From: Lenzites betulinus
Taxonomy: Eukaryota; Basidiomycota; Agaricomycetes; Polyporales; Polyporaceae
Direction of reading: 5' to 3'
Length of the DNA: 64,000 nucleotides
NCBI GenBank assembly: GCA_022264855.1
Contig: JABYQU010000020.1
Location: 434,001-498,000, forward strand
Within the stretch, counting starts at the first letter, position 1; each line of letters begins with the position of its first letter. A program made the translations under genes and the position numbers. Positions 10,068 through 21,131 of this stretch are shown here, one piece after another. Below the pieces are notes generated by a model that saw only the letters and a list, made by a program, of their open reading frames with translations, searched no databases and was not told the DNA's origin.

Positions 10068-12839
10068 ATGTCAGGTGGCGCACCCTCTTCTCCGCCCTAC
10101 GAGCTCGGGAACTTTTGCATCGATGAATACAGACCAATGAAAGTCATCGTCATTGGTGCTGGGTTCAGTGGCATCGTGGCCGGCATCAGGTATGTCGAGT
10201 GCTCTGAGGAACTACACAGGCAGCTCTCTACAGCTCAGGTCTTGTCGTCGGCAGATTCCCCCAGAAGATACCCAACGTCGAGATCGTCATATACGAGAAA
10301 GGTGCTGGTGTGGGGGGCACATGGTACAACAACAACTATCCGTGAGTATCGAATATCACAGGCACACTTCTAGTCGTTCTAACTCACGCGTACGACCGTA
10401 GCGGTCTAGCATGTGACGTTCCTTCCCACTGTGTAGGTGCCCCGGACTTCCTCACAAGATGATTTACTCACGCTGTTCTAGTACCAACTGTCGTTCGAGG
10501 AGAAGGTAAGCTCGGACCCAGTCTCCTCAGGACGCACTGTCCACAGTCTGACCCACACTCGCAGAAAGACTGGTCCGAATTCTACGCGTCCGGCCCTGAG
10601 ATCCGGGCACACCTCGAAGAGGTGGTTGAGAAGTACAAGCTGATGCGCTACATCCGTCTCCAGCACGAGATCGTCCACGCCCAGTATGACGAACCTACGG
10701 GCAAGTGGCACGTGCGCGTGCGGCGCCCGAACCCCGAGACGGGTGCCCTGGAAGAAATCGAAGACACGGCAGATGTGCTCCTCTCGGCCATCGGGGTGCT
10801 CGATCGATGGAAGTGGCCCGACATTGAAGGCCTGAAGGACTTCAAAGGTAACCTGCACCATACTGCGAGCTTCGAGCCTGGTCCCAAGACCTGGCAGGAG
10901 GTCGCAGAATCTGAGGGGTGGAAGGACAAGCGAGTTGGGGTCGTCGGCGTGGTGCGGAGCTCGCTTCCCCTTCATGCTGCCCCCCGTCGCTGACGATACG
11001 ATTACCATAGGGTTCTAGCGCAATTCAAGTGATTGCGGCTATTCAGCCGAAGGTAAAGAAGCTGGTCACCTACGCACGCGGAAAGACGTGGATTGCGCTG
11101 TCCTTTGGGGAGGAAACCGTCACACGCCTCCTTGGACGCGAGCCCGGAGAGTCTGGGAACTGTAAGTTGCTAACATCACCTCCGTGATGGCATTGGACCC
11201 GAACATGCAACATCATGAACACTCATGCTTACACACAAATAGATCGGTTCACACCAGAAGAGATTGAACGCTTTAAGAACGAACCGGAATTCTTCAATAA
11301 TTTCAGAAACACTCTTGAGATGCAGTTCAACGTATGTGTTCGGTCAAACCGTGAAGACTCTTGCTGATTCCTGGAGTTGCACTCACAACAGTGCTCATAT
11401 CCTTTCACGCTTCGTGGCACAGAACTAGGTCAGATGGTTAAGAATGAAGCCTTGAAGAACATGAAGGAGAAGCTCGCAAAGAAACCATGGATCGCCGATC
11501 ACCGTACGTAGTATGAGGATCCCGTGTCCTGCTCTTCCAAACCCCTGTTCGCGTGCTTACTCCGAGTCGGGTGTTATCCCACACACCCGGTCGTAGTCAT
11601 TCCCGGCTTCCCGGTTTCATGCAGAAGGATTACGCCAGGACCTGGATTCCTCGAAGCCCTCTGCGAAGACAACGTGAGTGCTTTGCGTGCTTTGCGTGAG
11701 AGACCCGGACGAACACCTCGCCGACCTCATTCCCATTATACAGGTCGACTTCGTCCCCACCGAGATTAAACGCGTCACAGAGAAAGGGATTGAGACGGTC
11801 GATGGGCAGTACAACGACCTGGACGTCATCATCTGCGCTACAGGTGAGCCCAGCGCCGATCGCCCTTAATTTCTTCCCGCTGCTATTCCGTTTACTCACC
11901 TGTCCCTGTTCGCCGGTACCCAGGATATGACGCGTCCTACCAGCTTCCATTCAGGATTATCGGCCGCAATGGGGTCGACATCAATGACAAGTGGTCGCCG
12001 CACCCGGTGACGTACCTCTCTCTCGCGGTCGACGGCTTCCCGAACATGTTCATGGCCCTCGGGCCGAACTCGGCGAACGCGTCGGGCATGCTCCTCCCGA
12101 TTATAGAGCAACATGTTATGTACGCGGTCGAGGCGACTGCCAAGCTGCAACGCGACCGGTACAAGAGCATCGAGGTCAAGCCAGAGGCTGTGCGCGACTT
12201 CGACCAGCACATGGAGGTGCGTAATTACACTGGTCAGAGGTCAAGCGGACAACACTGAACAGAACCACGCCATTTGTCCCACCGTTACTATTAGGCTTAC
12301 TTTCCGAGGGTGAGCGCTCCGTTCAGGAGAGGGGAGCTGCACCACGATCATGACATGGCTTACATGATATTTTAGACAGTATTCACCGAAAATTGTCGGT
12401 CCTGGTACAAGCTCGGCAAGGAAGACGGTCGAGTGGTCGGCCTCTGGCCAGGTAGATATGAATTTCATTTGAGATGTAACAGTTCTCTGACATTAAGCAA
12501 ATGCCTTAGGTTCTCCCCTCCATGCAGTCAAGGCCTCTATGCACCCGCGTTGGGAGGACTACAACTTTGAGCGTCTGGACCCCGTTGAGAACCGGCTGCA
12601 CTGGCTGGGCGACGGATATACGTACAGCGAGAAGACTCTGACGGGCGACTGTACGTGCCCCGTACCTGAATAAGCTTGTAGCAGAGAGATTGACCAATCC
12701 TGTTACAGTGGCATGGTACTTGCACGCGCCGTTCCTTGATATCCCGCCCGGTGAGTGGACTGCGTGGGGTGCTACAGTGGTTTCAACCAGACATTGACCC
12801 TATTCCGCTGTAGTGCCGAAGGACGATTCGGAGGCTTAG
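10068..12839 (+). CDS. Flavin-dependent monooxygenase, Baeyer-Villiger-like
   Basis: FAD- and NAD(P)H-dependent oxygenase of the class B type. Fifteen exons: 10068-10189, 10255-10341, 10402-10432, 10482-10505, 10565-10951, 11011-11161, 11243-11331, 11392-11503, 11597-11673, 11744-11843, 11924-12216, 12376-12451, 12510-12650, 12709-12750, 12814-12839; 585 residues. The FAD Rossmann motif is VIGAGFSG (residues 28-35), followed by the GGTWYNNNYPG segment typical of these enzymes. The NADPH Rossmann motif is VGVVGVGSSA near residue 215. The fingerprint FxGxxxHxxxW(P/D) appears as FKGNLHHTASFE at residues 181-192, with Phe in place of Trp and Glu in the last place. Regioselectivity and substrate are unknown. 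Position between the hydantoinase copies suggests oxidation of a ring or chain in the same pathway, which is inference. Confidence 0.9.
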
Positions 12840-13947
12840 TTAGGATATAGCGTTCAGCTCGTACTGCTGAAGAACTTCGTGGCAGCTTTGATGATGAAGA
12901 GGAAGGATACTGCACGCATGTACCACAACTTGCACGAGTATATCACTAGCACTCATGATGCTGATGCATGTTAGAGGTCTTGATATCGGCTGTAACTGCC
13001 AGGAGATCAATTGACCTTACACTGGGTACATACCTACTACTATAAGAGCAGAAAGGCCTCAAGCTATACTAGAGTTACAGCGATGCAAAAACATGGGAGA
13101 ACATAGGCTATCAAGCGAGGGATCGGAGGATGAAAAGCGTGGTGACGCGCGCTCAAACGAATTTGGCGCCCAGTTTTCTGCAATCCTCAATCTTTTTGAT
13201 CTCCTTCGGTAATGCCATGATCCCTCCTTCTCTCTCGACTACTCTACAGAAATATCAGGACACATTTAATCACTAATTGCTCTTGCAGAAGAGGGGGTCA
13301 AACACTAGTGATGCAGTGGGGTCTCCGAGAGGTCAGTTTTTTTTTCTATAATCTTCTCTACGTATACACACGCATACTCACCCGGTCTAGGTCTGGGGAT
13401 GGTGCCTTTGTAATCGACGACTCCGACATAATTGAAGTCGATCGCCGTGTGGTGAAAGACAAGTTATAACCGGTTATCTACGGCACAGCCAAGTACGAGC
13501 CTATGAACGTCCACCGCTGCTATCCGTACCCGCTGTGCCGTAGGCCCGGGGTGCCGGCCGCACACCTCCGCATCTCTCCGCATCTCTCTCGACACTAACG
13601 TTGATCTGCTTCAACCCCCTGGGGTTGTATATAAGTTGTCCCATCGGCCGGCGGCGAGCTTGAGCGGTCGATCGCTATGGGCCCGAGTCACCGCTGCATT
13701 AATGGTGGCTGCATTATCTCAGGGGCGCCTTGCGCATAAACACCTTCAGCCGCGGCCCCCTTCCCGAGCTCTCCCTCAAGATAAGGATTCTGCTCTCCAT
13801 GATCTCCATATAATGGCCATGAATTGGAAGCACAGTTCCCAAGCCATCTTCTTCCTGTGCCGCCGCGTCTCTCCCTGCAGCTCTATTTCCTGAGGCTCCC
13901 TTCGATCCCACGCCACGATCTACAGACCAGTATCATATCTTCCCAGC
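12840..13947. promoter_or_regulatory. Spacer and promoter of hydantoinase copy 2
   Basis: 1.1 kb without a convincing gene. It contains the ATAACCGGTTAT palindrome at 13466-13477, a TATATAAG box at 13628-13635 (313 bp before the ATG) and a T9 tract near 13337. The far TATA position implies a long leader or an unspotted 5' intron. A small open frame at 13636-13893 lies in this leader and looks spurious. Confidence 0.4.
13466..13477. promoter_or_regulatory. 12-bp palindrome ATAACCGGTTAT, copy B
   Basis: Identical to the site at 4533-4544 and 470 bp upstream of the copy 2 start codon. The surrounding bases differ (TTATAACCGGTTATCTAC here), so conservation is restricted to the dyad and a base or two beside it. 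Confidence 0.45.
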
Positions 13948-16900
13948 ATGCTCCGCATCGGTGTTGATGTTGGTGGTATGTCATAGCCCCTGCATCGCGG
14001 AACCTTTGCCCCGATTTGCTTAAACTGACGCTTTCCGCTCAAGGAACGAACACGGATGGTGTCCTGATCGACGTTACCCGTCTCAGGGAGCCTACTCGTG
14101 GCGTTCTCTCGCACTACAAGGCGCCCACCACTCCCGATGTCTCGACCGGTATCGAGAACGCTGTGCGGAATGTCCTCGAGATCGCTGCGCTCCCGCCGAC
14201 GGAGGTGTCCTCCGTCAGCATCGGCACTACTGCGTTCATCAATGCCGTTCTCGAGGCGGACGCCCGTCGCCTCGCGAAAGTGGCCGTGGTCCGTCTGTGC
14301 GGTCCGTACACTCGCCAATGCCCGCCGTTTGTCGATTTCCCGAAGCGGCTGCGTGCCTTGACCGAAGGTCATGTCGGCTACGTCGACGGTGGCTTTGAGA
14401 GTTCGTCGTTTGTGCATTCGTTCAGAATTAACACCTGAACTGACCGCCGAGTAGTTGATGGCCATGAGATCCTCCCTCTGAATGAGAAGCAGATTGTCGA
14501 ACAGTGCGCCATTATCAAGTCCAAGGGCTTGAACAACGTGAGCATTACGTCCACGCTCATCAAAGTGCACAGTTTACTAATGCGCGATACAGATCGTTCT
14601 GTCAGGGATTTACTCCCCTTTGGACAACGAAGGGAAGCACGAAGCCGCGGCTCGCACCATCATCGAGCGGGAACTCGGTCCCTCCGCCAACGTTGTCTGC
14701 TCCAGAGACGGTAAGCACGGTCCTCAGCGCTCGGGCGTGGCCGAGCACTGCATCTAAGCATGTCACAGTTGGCCAGGTTGGCCTTCTCGAGCGCGAGAAC
14801 GCTGCGATCCTGAACGCGTCCATTCTGACCTTTGCGCAACGCACGATCCGCGGGTTCCAGCGTGCTATGCGCACCCTCGCACTCACATGTCCGCTTTTCC
14901 TCACGCAGAACGACGGCACCCTCACGACCGCTGCTGCTGCCGCCCGTCTCCCCATTCGTACCTTCGCGTCGGGGCCTACCAACTCGATGCGTGGTGCTGC
15001 GTTCCTCGCGGGTCTCGATGACGACACCAAGGCGGGCGAGCAGCGCAAGTCGACCATTGTCGTCGATGTCGGCGGGACCACGTCCGACGTGGGTGTCCTC
15101 TTGCCTTCAGGATTCCCCCGCCAGGCAGCGTCGTTCATCGAGGTGGGTGGTGTGCGCACCAACTTCGCCATGGCGGATGTCCAGTCGATCGCTCTCGGCG
15201 GTGGCTCGCTCGTGCGCGTGGTCGAGGCGGACCCCGCTACTGGCAAGGGTATGCGGGTGACTGTCGGGCCGGAGTCGGTCGGGCACAACATCACGCGCGA
15301 TGCGAAGGTGTTTGGCGGGAAAGCACTGACAGCGTCCGATCTGATTGTCGCAAGTGGACGGGCAGAGCTGGGCGACAAGGCGAAGGTCGCGGACGTGTCG
15401 GCTGAGGTTGTCACTCTGGGAATGCAGAGAATCCAGAAGCTGCTCGAGGCGATCGTCGACAAGTATGTCCCGATGTTTATGCTGTGCTTGTTTTAGATTC
15501 TGATGGGTCGTCTCAAAGGATGAAGACATCACCGGAGGACATCACCGTGCTTTTGGTTGGAGGTGGAAGCATCGTGTCGCCTGACGCGCTTGCTGGTGTC
15601 GGTGAGATCATCCGTCCGCCGTTCTTCGGTGTTGCGAATGCTGTTGGCGCGGCGATGGCCAAAGGTGAGGAGATCTCCTTCCGCCGTTTGATAACAACAA
15701 CCGTATCGATATATTACCACAGTTGCGGGCGAGGTCGACACGATCGAGTTCCTCGCAGGACGCAACATCCACGATGTTGTAGAGGATATCAAGACCCGGG
15801 CGATCGAGAGGGCTATTTCTTCAGGAGCAGACCCAACAACGACCAAGATCGTGGAAGTCATCAACCTTCCCGTTCAGGTACGCCGTCCTTCCTCATGCAA
15901 GGCTTCGGCGTAGGCTCATTGAGATGTTGCAGTATGTCACGAACGAGGCGACGCGCATCATTGTCAAGGCCGCCGGAGACCTCGCGCTCCAGTCCATTGC
16001 ATCCCTGGAAGACGGCGCTCTTGCGGCCGCGGAGGATGCTTCAGAAAGTACCGAAGGTGAAAAGGCGCTCGAAAACGCTTCCGCTGCCGCAGAGGACGCT
16101 GCGGCCTTGGAGAGTGCGGTGGACATCGATGCGTACAAGCCGACGATCTCCACCGACCGGAGTTGGAAGCTTTCGGAACTTGACCTCGGTAGGTGGCCTT
16201 CATGTGTTTGAAGAAGGACCATTCAAGCTGAAGCTTCGTAAAGAATGGATCGCAGAGGGTTGTGGTGTGCTTGGGACAGGTGGTGGTGGTTCACCATACC
16301 CGCCGTTCCTCATGGCGCGGCAGGCGTTGCGCGATGGCAAGGAGATCATTGTAAGTTGGAATCATCTTCCAATCGTCCGGGGACATGATGAGCTAACCAA
16401 TACTGCTAGGTCGTCGACCCCGACTATGTCTCGCAAAAGGATATGTTCTTCCGCTGCAGTTTCATGGGATCCCCCAGCGTCTCGGTGCGTGATACTCATC
16501 TTATCAAAACATTTCCTGGCGTTTCTAACCACCCCATAGTCAGAACGTCTTCAAGGAGGCGATGAGATCCCATCGTCCGCCCGTGCGCTGATGAAGTACA
16601 TCGGTGTTTCCGATTTCGAGGGCACGATCTCAGAGGAGATTGGTGGCGGTAACGGCATTCAACCCATGATCGTCGCTGCGGAGATGGGCAAGAAGGTTTT
16701 GGACTGCGACTTGATGGGCCGTGCATATCCCAACGTGAGTGAATACCGCGACATACTTCCAAGCGCACCTCTTGACCTAACATGTTTGTCAGATGTGGCA
16801 AACGTCAGTAGCTTCGGGTTCAACTAACATCGGAAGATTCAACTAACCATTCCTTCTTGCACCAGGCTGCCTGGTGCATATGACATCCCGAGCGGCTTGT

Positions 16901-17962
16901 GGCCATGCGCAATCTCTGACAACGTCGGAAACACCCTGGTGAGCTTACTGCGACTTATTTCTACGTCTCTTCTTATTCGTTCTCACACTACGCTCAGATC
17001 CTCCCCAAGGCTCGCAACAACAAGGCCGTGGAGGACATCCTCCGGCTGGTCACAACCGAGATGGGCTCTAAGAGCGGCGTCAGCATGGCCCCCCTGGACA
17101 CTGCAACATGTGTCAAATACGGTGCGCTATCCATGTCTGTTTAACTCTCGTCCTCTCAACGCTCATTTCTGTTCGTTCTAGGTGTGCCTCACAGCGTGTC
17201 CCAGGCGTGGCGCATTGGGCGCGCTATCGCGCTCTGCAGGAAGCACAACGAGCTCAAGCGGATCCCGCAGGCGATTCTCGAGCTCCAGAACGGCGCATGC
17301 CTCTTCGTCGGCAAGATCGTCGACGTCCAACGCGTGCGTACCCCTCTCATCATCGCTTACCGCACATAATCGCTTACAACCCCTACTGCATGCAGGAGGT
17401 TCGTAAGGGCTTCACGTGGGGCGAGGTCACTATTGCGCCCCTCCAGGAAGAGGAGGAAGAGGAGGCGAGCGGCGGCGCGAGCTACACGATCCCCGTGCGC
17501 GCGGACGACAAGCTCGTGATCCCGTTCCAGAACGAGAACTTGTACGCATACGTGCTCTCCGCGAACGGCGAGAAGAAGGTATGTCCGCTGCTCTGCGTTG
17601 CCCACTCCCTCCCATGGTCTGATCACCGCTGTTCCTTCTTTAGATCCACACTACGGTCCCGGACCTGATCGCGGTGCTCGACTCCCAGAACGGCGCTGCG
17701 CTCGGCACCCCGGACTACCGCTACGGCCTGCGCGTGACGGTTATGGCACTCGCTGGACACCCGAGCTGGACGACCACACCCGAGGGGATGGCGTGTGGTG
17801 GTCCCGCAGCGTTCGGGTACGTCTCTCCCAGCCCCCGCTTTTTGTGCTGGATCGAATACAGGTCGACTGACTTTACCTCCTACTAGATTGGACGACGTCC
17901 CCTTCGTCCCTGTCGCGGCCTACAAGGAGCCCGCCAGCGTTATCAAGCAGTACGGCGCATGA
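13948..17962 (+). CDS. Hydantoinase/oxoprolinase (HyuA) fused to DUF917, copy 2, complete
   Basis: Complete paralogue of the gene at 1-4080; 1001 residues. Eighteen exons: 13948-13975, 14044-14400, 14455-14537, 14593-14710, 14769-15462, 15519-15664, 15723-15877, 15933-16188, 16244-16350, 16410-16484, 16540-16734, 16793-16803, 16866-16938, 16998-17121, 17182-17333, 17396-17578, 17644-17816, 17887-17962. Every junction keeps frame. Residues 1 to about 530 are HyuA, with ATPase motifs VDVGGTNTDG and VDVGGTTSDVG. Residues 530-600 are an Ala/Glu-rich linker. Residues 613-1001 are DUF917, starting EGCGVLGTGGGGSPYPP. Known relatives open 5-membered cyclic amides such as hydantoin or 5-oxoproline using ATP; DUF917 proteins include a thiohydantoin desulfurase. 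The 11-nt exon 16793-16803 is conserved in copy 1. Confidence 0.93.
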
Positions 17963-18968
17963 GATGGGGAGCATGTTTGGAGGTTCCCCTTTCTATCCCC
18001 ACGCTAGGAGGGCGAAGATACGGACCCAGGATCAACGGTATCAGGAGGTGGAGAGCGTCGTAAATTATCCGACTTAGAGGCGCAGCTAGACGTTACAACA
18101 CACACAATGTATATCATTGGTCGCGATTCCCTACCCTTGTGCTCGTCGTCAGCTCGTCGTCATTCCGAAGGTGCCGCATATACGCTGCCGACGCATTCAC
18201 CGACATTGATAGATTGTACAATATGACCTAATTGTGAGCAGTGCCGCCCGCGGAGAAAGGGATGGGCAGATTGATGACTATGTGCGACTGCGTGGGGACA
18301 CAGCGTGAGTACGGGATACAAGGTAACGACAGGGGGTACTACTATACTTATACATCACATCGCGACTTCTCTGTGCACATTCCGGGAGGTTGTGATTATG
18401 TTGTGAGTCATGGTGCTGGTGGGAGTACTAGAGTACGACGATCAAGTCCAACCGGGAAGGTTTCCAATAGTCGGAGTCGGGAGGAACTGGTATGGTAGAG
18501 ACGAGCTGTCGATCGAGGTCATCCATTGAGTCGCTGGGGAGCTCAGGAAAGGGAGGGGGAGGGAATTAGCGGGGTCTAGACGACTGGGGTGCCCTTAGCC
18601 TAGTCTAGTAGAACGAGCGGAAATTAAAAGACTGGGGTAAGCCGCTCGCAGCGGACATGGTCTGTGGGTGAATGGGGACGGTGAGCCGGGTACGGATGGA
18701 TGGATGGAGTCGGAACGAACGGTGATGTGGATGGACAACGGGGGATTATGATGAACAGAGCAACGGATGCGCCGACGACGGAGACGGTGGGAAGAAATAC
18801 ATATGCATGAGTAACGAGAGGGTCCCGTGGTGATATAAGTATACGGCCAGTGGATGTGAATGTGGATGCGAATAGGACCTTGATTATTAGAAGGAATGCA
18901 GATAAGTCCACGATCATCCTTTGGACACGATAGGCAGAACTTGATTGGCCCTGCGGAGGCGGGTCGCG
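17963..18968. other. Intergenic, no gene seen
   Basis: About 1 kb between converging 3' ends of hydantoinase copy 2 and the unknown gene at 18969-20510. Only short, compositionally poor frames occur. I see no repeats or RNA gene. Confidence 0.5.
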
Positions 18969-20510
18969 CTATGAGCCCGAGGTGTTGTTGCCCGCGAGTC
19001 CCGCCCAGGCACCAGGAAGGCCACGTCTGCGCTTCGTGTCGTTCCGTCCAAGGCTTGGCGGAGCGCCCCAGGAGTGAACGTAGCTCGACGCATCTTCAGT
19101 TTCCGATCGTCTATGGCGGCCCGGGATCGGCAGCTCCTCGTCCTCCTCCCATGCCCGATCCGTATCGCGCGCCGTAGGCTGAGGGGGCTGCGCATTGTGC
19201 AGGTGTCGGCGGAGGCTCTGGATAGAATACTGTCGTCGGGCGGGGACGAGCAGTCGCGCGAGGTCGAGTTCGTCGTCGTCATCGTCCTCGTCGTAATCAT
19301 CCGCGTCGCGTGAATGGTCATCGAATCCGAGCAGGAGAGGGACGCGACGGCCGTTGATCCACTGCATCCCCCACTCGCCGCTCTCCACGCGCGTTGCCGC
19401 AAGGGAAGGCACTCGGTCCGTATTCGATTCACGACGTCCGCGGTTCTGCGTAGCCCGGCGGGCGACCTGAAGCGATCCACCGCCGGCGTTCCGCTCCCGG
19501 ACGCGCGAGCCCGATCTCGAGCCTGGGGCCGACCTACACACTACATGCGCGGTGCTCACAGCACCCGGGGCCGTCTGTGCACGCTGCATGTAGAGTGCCG
19601 AGCCTGGGGGAAGACCCGAAACGCTCCGTCCTTGTGTGGACCTGGCGCGCAAGAGCGTATTCTCCTTAGCCGTGCGCGAAGGGCGCATAGACTGGCGGCT
19701 GACAGGACGCGAAAGAGGCCCGCCGACGTGAGCCCCGATATCGGCTGACTTCATCACCGCTTTGGTGACCGTCTCGATCCAGGACACCGGCATCGGCGGA
19801 TTCAGCCGGATAGATGACCGGGCCAGGGAAGCGTCCCGCGTTGGGGGAGCAGACTGCTTGGGCATGGTCGGTGCCGAGGCCATATGGCGCAAATACCCGC
19901 GGGCCGCGGATACCTGCGCGTACGTCCGGAGACTGTTGGAGGACGTTTGCGGGTGGAGGTCGGGCAAATGATGGTGGATGCGGCGCTGGATGTGCTGATA
20001 GCTGACGGTCCGTCCGTCCGAACTTGAGCTCATCATGGACGAGAGAGTCGCGCTCGAGGGAGAATGGGCAGGTGACGATGGGGACTGTTGGGGTGCCTGG
20101 CGGGAGCGGGTAATGTGTTTGTGGCCAAGAGGCGATGGTGGGGAAGAACATTGGGCGGCCGACACGTGGGAGGATCCCTGGGACATTTGGGGCGCACCGT
20201 GCTCAAGCTCCTCGCTCGAAGACTCGTTCACGTCCGCGCCGTTAATCCAACCGGAGAGGAGGTCCTTGATGCGCCAACTGGGACGTTGCTTCTCTTCGTC
20301 CGTCAGCCCTTGAATACGATTCGCTTCGGGCGTGATCACCCTCGTCTCCTTGTAGCCATGGTCCCTGAGAAGGTCCTCCATGGCCTCGTAGGTGTTTGAA
20401 GTTCCCCGACGGTGAAGCGGGACGCGACCGGGTTCGCCCTGAGAGAGGTTGGCAGGATAGCGCGAGGCCATCCGGCCACGGACGGGAGTAGACGGTCGAT
20501 CGTCTTGCAT
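18969..20510 (-). CDS. Unknown, mostly disordered protein (513 residues)
   Basis: One uninterrupted 513-codon frame starting MQDDRPSTPVRGRMASRYP. I recognise no domain. It is rich in Ser, Arg, Pro and Gln, with serine runs (SSMMSSSSDG) and a very acidic patch DADDYDEDDDDDELD near residue 405. A short predicted helical segment around residues 39-90 (EAMEDLLRDHGYKETRV, then TDEEKQRPSWRIKDLLSGWI) is the most protein-like part and may be the conserved core. The ATG at 20510 is chosen as the first in frame after a stop-containing leader. Low-complexity composition suggests a nuclear or regulatory scaffold, but function cannot be assigned. The length and absence of stops over 1.5 kb support a real gene. 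Confidence 0.7.
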   Translation of the reverse strand: MQDDRPSTPVRGRMASRYPANLSQGEPGRVPLHRRGTSNTYEAMEDLLRDHGYKETRVITPEANRIQGLTDEEKQRPSWRIKDLLSGWINGADVNESSSEELEHGAPQMSQGSSHVSAAQCSSPPSPLGHKHITRSRQAPQQSPSSPAHSPSSATLSSMMSSSSDGRTVSYQHIQRRIHHHLPDLHPQTSSNSLRTYAQVSAARGYLRHMASAPTMPKQSAPPTRDASLARSSIRLNPPMPVSWIETVTKAVMKSADIGAHVGGPLSRPVSRQSMRPSRTAKENTLLRARSTQGRSVSGLPPGSALYMQRAQTAPGAVSTAHVVCRSAPGSRSGSRVRERNAGGGSLQVARRATQNRGRRESNTDRVPSLAATRVESGEWGMQWINGRRVPLLLGFDDHSRDADDYDEDDDDDELDLARLLVPARRQYSIQSLRRHLHNAQPPQPTARDTDRAWEEDEELPIPGRHRRSETEDASSYVHSWGAPPSLGRNDTKRRRGLPGAWAGLAGNNTSGS

Positions 20511-21131
20511 GGTGTGTTGCGAACTTGAGCAGCGGTATCACGGTCGTCTAGGGTAGTGGAATGCCGGGCGCGTTAAGGCCTCGGAGACGAGGGAAGCGAC
20601 CACAAACGCTCGCGGGGAAGCGACAGCAGCACCGGAGGTAGAGAATATGGCTTTGAAGGCGCCAGAATTGCTTGGGGACGCGTTGTGGCCGTGTGTGGCT
20701 GTGGTTAGAGAGAGAGGGAAGAGGATGGGAAGAGATTGAATGTCGCTGACAGTGAGACTGACACACGGCCGCGATGGTTGACTTACGTCATCTATGGCGC
20801 ACGTGGCGACAATCGTTGCGGAGTGCACCGCGGCTGCAGGCAACATCGACGCGCCTTTCGTCGACCAACGCGTATGATTGCTATTCAAACATCCTCAGCA
20901 GTCTCGATGTACAAGGACTACCTGTGTAGAGCGCGACTTTCATGTTCAACTTTCGAGCTTTGAAGCCTTCAAGAACTGATACTTATAACGATCGCTTAAC
21001 GCTTCTAAACGTGCTTCTGCTGTAGCCGAATCCGCGAACTACTTGGTACTCGATCACGATCGACGACAACTTCGTCGTGCTTGCCTTGACTCTTGCCCAT
21101 ATTTTCGGCATCAATACCCTTCGTCCTTCTC
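20511..21131. promoter_or_regulatory. Divergent promoter of unknown gene and MLH1
   Basis: 621 bp. A minus-strand frame at 20888-20538 contains an excellent donor-like GACGTAAGTC near 20786 and may be part of a spliced leader of the unknown gene. I could not join it in a convincing way. No TATA box recognised for MLH1. Confidence 0.3.

Noticed and set aside
10068..12839. Frameshifted or broken monooxygenase
   Set aside because: Apparent breaks are 15 short exons; all junctions have GT-AG sites and keep frame.
1..17962. Whole block as a single inverted transposon with hydantoinase genes as terminal repeats
   Set aside because: The copies are diverged coding paralogues with different introns, and no terminal repeat or target duplication was seen.
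20538..20888. 116-codon minus frame upstream of the unknown protein
   Set aside because: Has one excellent donor-like site but no join to the downstream gene works; may be leader sequence, not supported as a gene.
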